The notes beneath the pieces were generated by a model, which saw nothing but the letters and a program-made list of their open reading frames with translations, made no database searches and had not been told where the DNA came from. Shown here one piece after another: positions 60,443 to 64,000 of a DNA stretch of 64,000 nt. The stretch is taken from NCBI GenBank assembly GCA_029953675.1, contig JAMWBK010000013.1, positions 620,001 through 684,000 of the forward strand, in the 5' to 3' direction. Within the stretch, counting starts at the first letter, position 1. Each line of letters opens with the position of its first letter. The DNA is from Rhodosorus marinus. Its lineage: Eukaryota > Rhodophyta > Stylonematophyceae > Stylonematales > Stylonemataceae. Position numbers and translations under genes: made by a program.

Positions 60443-62273
60443 GCACTTACTTCTCGGTTCTCCTCTGACGTCCAGTCCGTTCTTCGGTGGGGAAGTTGAA
60501 GATGGAAGCATCGACGCGAGGAAAGCCAGCTTCCGCGGAGGCCTTAAAGCGTCAGGTTCCCTCTTAGATAGCTTGGCTGGTCGCTCGAGGTGAGTAAATT
60601 CACTAGAACCTCCAAATCTCTGCGAGAGCGGCACGGCCCTGGTTTCCGGATCTAAAGGCGGACGGCAGTGAAGGTACATATGTTCAGAACAGACGTCCAA
60701 AAAGAGAAGGGAGCCATTCTGATGAGCGGCAGGCGGCGGATTCGGACCTAATTCTTCTTCATGGGCGTAAGACCTCTTAAACGTCTCCTGCACAACACTG
60801 TGCGTTAGTCCCGGATATACAGGGTCCATCTTTGGCTTGCACTTGAACACGCTCTCGTGTGGAGTCTTCCCCAGGCGCTGGTTCATGGTACAGTTCACAG
60901 CGTACGCAATCCGGTCAAGTTGTGTGTGCCAAGTGATCTTCTCCTCCTCGGTCCTTGATTTGTCCATAAACCATTGCCGCAGGATCTCCCGGATGAGATG
61001 GACAGTTGGGTCTAATTCGCTGCTCAAGTCTTTCCCAACGACGAGGGGTATCTCCCAAAGCCTGGCTAGCGTATTCATCAGGTCGTTCTCAAACGCGGAT
61101 CCATTCTGCAAGTGCAGAATGTGGGCACCCCCGAATCGTAGCATAAAGGATAGAACATGCTCCGCGGCCTTCTCTCCGTCCGGAGTCTTCATTCCCCAAA
61201 GCTGAACAAACTGTGTCGATACGTCCTTGATGCAGCAAACGTTCTGTGGTAGGAGAATGCACCACAAGAAAAGTGCTTTCGAGGTGAGTGGGGACATCTC
61301 ACGCAGTTCTTGGTGAATGACTGGGAAGCTGACCTTGTAGCTCGAGCTTTTTGCTAGAGTGGCAACTGAGAAGACGATCACTTGCAGCCTGCTCGAAAAG
61401 CCCTCCGCGGTGACACTTTTTTCGAGCTTTGGGGATGCGGTGGAGGACTGCTGAAAACTCTTCTGTTGTCTAGCTTGGCAAAGTTTGGAGAAGCGATCGA
61501 TGGCAAACTTCGGAACGTTCCAATACTGCTCCTTTACAGCAGAAAAAATCTTATCCCGTCCCGCGTGATTCATGAGCGCGTGTACCCTCAGCAAAACCTC
61601 GTACCAGCGCGAAGGACAGACTACTTCAAGCATTCTGGCACCCAGCCCTCCTTTAGAGGCCACCAGAGTGTATTTAGGGGGTAAACCTGGCGTTGGGCAC
61701 CAAAGAGAAAGCAATGGGCGGCGTCAACGGAGCGGCTTCTAGTTAGCTGAAATCTGGGTTCTACTATCCCATACCTTCCGGTGCAGGTTGTCTCTGCAGG
61801 AAAAGCCTCCTCGATTTGCCTCTCCCCACAGCATCCTTTATATATCTTCCCCATCGGCCCTGTATCTTCGCTCCTGCCTGGTCTTTCTTATCATCGTTTT
61901 CCTTGAGCTTTTCCACGACAGCGGTGTAGGCGCTGTACGCCGCTGCTCTCAGCAAAATATCCCGTTTTACATCTTCAGGGACACCTTCGATAGTCTGCTC
62001 TAGTCTGGGCACAGAAGATACGCTCTCAATGTCCTCCCCCATCTTAAAGCCGCTCTCTTTCAACCGAGCATTTGACGCCTTGTATTCGTTGTAAGCCTGC
62101 TCCTTCTCCTCCAGCTTCATCAGATACTCAAAACAAGCCTGACATCGGTCCTCTGACAGCACCTTGCTGGAGGCACTTGACCCAATCGGATCCCCAAAAA
62201 TCTTCCGCATTTCCAGGACAAATTCGTCCTCGGAAACGCAAACATGCTCGCTGCCAATCGGTGCCGTGTTCAT
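60404..62273 (-). CDS. Integrase-derived gene with lost catalytic residues (KRBA2-like)
   Basis: Two exons, 61775-62273 and 60404-61686, joined by an 88-bp GTATGG...GCCAG intron, keep one frame of 593 aa. The N-terminal 165 aa are helical, with acidic and Lys-rich parts (EEKEQAYNEYKASNARLKES). Exon 2 reads like a retroelement integrase of the KRBA2 type: PKYTLVASKGG, RWYEVLLRVHALMNHAGRDK (zinc-binding His pair), EQYWNVPKFAIDRFSKLC, core HILHLQNGSAFENDLMNTLA and late YAVNCTMNQRLGKTPHESVF. The second catalytic Asp is Gln (LQNGSAFEN for DNG.EF), the usual third acid (SQGSVERA region) is gone, and the second zinc Cys is missing. A long intact frame, a normal intron, a TTTAAAG box and a G/T-rich leader suggest a host gene rather than a fresh element. 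Function unknown. Confidence 0.7.
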
Positions 62274-62692
62274 CCCTCCGAACACCAGAACTTGGGGGGA
62301 CACCCAAAAGCAGTCCGCTCCCCCACCCCGCCTCCACCCAGAAAACTAAAAAAAGGCCAAAAGCAGCAAGCACACAACCTAACCAAAACTCATCTCTCCA
62401 CAAACCCAATAAAATCGAAATTCCACCAGCTCCCGCCTCCCCCTCGCCCCACCCTTCCCTCCACAACAACCAGTCAACTCAATCCCTTCAAATCCAACAA
62501 CCTCCACCCTTTTCAATTCCCCAAGTCAATCTGCTCACTCCTATCAGCTACGACCTCAATTCCAAAAAAAGGGAGCCCCCTGCACCTCCCAGGATACAAC
62601 ACCTCTAAACTGACCCTCTCTCTCTCTCATCACACAAATCTCTCTTCACCCACCTACCCTCCTGCTCTCCACTACCTACCTCTCCAAAATGA

Positions 62693-62700
62693 CTTTAAAG
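62693..62700 (-). promoter_or_regulatory. TTTAAA-type box of the integrase-derived gene
   Basis: CTTTAAAG about 420 bp before the ATG; the region between is C/A-rich on plus, G/T-rich in sense. Confidence 0.35.
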
Positions 62701-62881
62701 GGCCCAACAACTCTACCCCTCTCACTCCACAAATGAGAACCGACACTTAAGCCCAAAACGTGAAAAAGCCAGCAATTTTGGGAGAAAACAAATGCGTAAA
62801 TGTGGACTTCATATCCGCCCAAAAAACTATTTCAAAAAAACAAAATAATAAGAATAGTCATAATAAAGAAAAAAAAAAGGA

Positions 62882-62912
62882 GCCAGCCAGCCAGCCAGCC
62901 AACCATCCAGTC
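62882..62912. repeat. CCAG microsatellite
   Basis: GCCAGCCAGCCAGCCAGCCAACC, about five tetramer units. Confidence 0.85.
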
Positions 62913-64000
62913 ATCCAAAATATTCAAATATATCATTATTTTCTAATTCATATAAAATTCATTTTAGGAAGGGGGGAGGGGGGTTTTTGTAATTGAATGG
63001 GCTGAATATAGGAGGGAGGGGAGGTGGGTTACATAAATGTACAATTAGTTATTTTTTGTTATGTATTATTTAGTTTCTGAATTTTCTATGGTGAGAGAAA
63101 GGGGGAGAGAGGAGGGTGGATCTGGATTGATAGGGCGTGTGGGGTAAGCAAAAAAAAAAGGAAGAGTTGACTTAATGTATGTTGAATAGCGTTTGGGGTT
63201 GGGTGAAATATTCTATCTTTGTTCATGTGGAAATCCCGTCGTTGTAATTCTTTGTAAAAAGAATTGATTTTCTAGTTCGATGGGGGGAAGCTGAGGATTA
63301 GAAAAGGGGGGGGAAGGGGTGGGGTAATATATCATTTGGTTCAACGATAATTTTGAAGTTTTTTTGAAAGAATAGTTTTCCAATAAAGTTTTTACTGCTA
63401 TAAGTGAGAAATGAGGAAATCTATTTATTCAAAGATTTATGGATTCTTGTGGATAGGAGCGAGATATTTCAGGAATACTGTTGATTGGACAGATGTCACC
63501 GCCGTCGAGCCAACTAATATCTAAGATGAGATTCACACTGCATTTTTCGACGTAATATTATTATCTTTGGTAACCAATCGAATCGTTTTCTCTGCAGACA
63601 TTTGCATGAATTGTATAACTTTTAATAAAATCGCTTTAACCAACGTGAATTTTTTCATGCGATGATTCTTTGAGAACATTATTTATTAATGAAATCCGAA
63701 GATATTTTTCTGAAAGCCTACAAATTTTTTCCATAGAAGAAAGAAGCAGGTAACTTGTTTGCCCAACCAGATTTCTTAGGTTGAGTTTTGCAGATAGGAA
63801 TGGTGCCGTTGGAGCAATCGATTGCACCAACAACTGCCGAATACGTAATCTGGGAGAGTGTCAGCGTGCTTGGTGGCACTCCTGAGTGAACGCAACCTAG
63901 TTGCAACGGGGAAAGCGCTCTGCGCAATCTCCGTATTAGAATGAGCAACCTGGCGAATGTCGGCGATCATCATGGGGTTGCAATGGAGGAGGCGGAATCG
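62913..64000. other. Intergenic, AT-rich
   Basis: G-rich patches near 62969-63030 and 63305-63325 within AT-rich DNA. Open frames in the last 300 bp are not recognised; a gene may continue past the window edge. Confidence 0.45.

Noticed and set aside
60404-61714. A complete, active retrotransposon
   Set aside because: No reverse transcriptase, protease or terminal repeats are seen and the integrase catalytic residues are lost.

Overview
This is eukaryotic nuclear DNA. Genes lie on both strands and each has its own promoter. About two thirds of them are split by short GT-AG introns, mostly 76-133 bp. They are separated by AT-rich or strand-skewed spacers. The host is almost certainly an alga: the window encodes a thylakoid-lumen cyclophilin of the CYP38/TLP40 type, a fatty-acid-photodecarboxylase-type flavoprotein and a non-phosphorylating plant/algal GAPDH (GAPN), beside core eukaryotic genes. 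A red alga is my best guess, but nothing here proves the phylum.

Layout, left to right. 1-2.4 kb: a poorly preserved gene-like stretch, possibly a PCI-domain protein on the minus strand. 2.4-4.2 kb: GAPN (+, 3 exons). 5.1-8.1 kb: photodecarboxylase-like GMC flavoprotein (-, 12 exons). 10.2-11.8 kb: CYP38-like lumenal cyclophilin (-, 5 exons). 12.2-12.4 kb: a 62-aa single-pass membrane protein (-). 13.8-17.7 kb: BET protein with one bromodomain and a NET domain (-, about 9 exons). 21.0-22.4 kb: double-C2 copine-like protein (+). 25.9-26.5 kb: ribosomal protein eL21 (+). 27.5-28.6 kb: an intronless adenylate kinase whose domain order is circularly permuted (-). 31.2-32.3 kb: BAR-type protein (-). 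33.9-35.3 kb: prohibitin-2 (-). 36.4-38.0 kb: mitochondrial uL1 (+). 38.3-41.8 kb: CLC channel/exchanger with CBS domains (-, 10 exons). 45.3-47.2 kb: ABCF ATPase (+). 48.2-48.9 kb: RNA polymerase subunit RPB8 (+). 49.4-50.7 kb: PPTC7-like PP2C phosphatase (-). 56.6-57.0 kb: small bZIP factor (+). 60.4-62.3 kb: a two-exon gene built from a retroelement-type integrase whose catalytic residues are lost (-).

The neighbours do not form one pathway. Two themes recur: plastid/photosynthesis (photodecarboxylase, CYP38, GAPN) and basic housekeeping (eL21, uL1m, RPB8, PHB2, ABCF, BET). Most confident genes share one promoter style: a TATA-type box (TATATAAA, TATAAATA or TTTAAAAG) about 65-430 bp upstream of the ATG, then a leader whose sense strand is rich in G and T and poor in C. 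That signature helped separate likely genes from chance ORFs.

The most unusual items are the circularly permuted adenylate kinase, the candidate fatty acid photodecarboxylase that keeps its Cys/Arg pair, and the integrase-derived gene with a host-style promoter and intron. Accessory stretches (4.2-4.7, 9.2, 26.5-27.2, 43-45, 51-56 and 57-60 kb) hold diverged duplications, tandem repeats, short hairpins, a fragment of the PP2C gene and degenerate protein-like pieces. All exon models are read by eye from splice consensus and frame continuity; no search was run.
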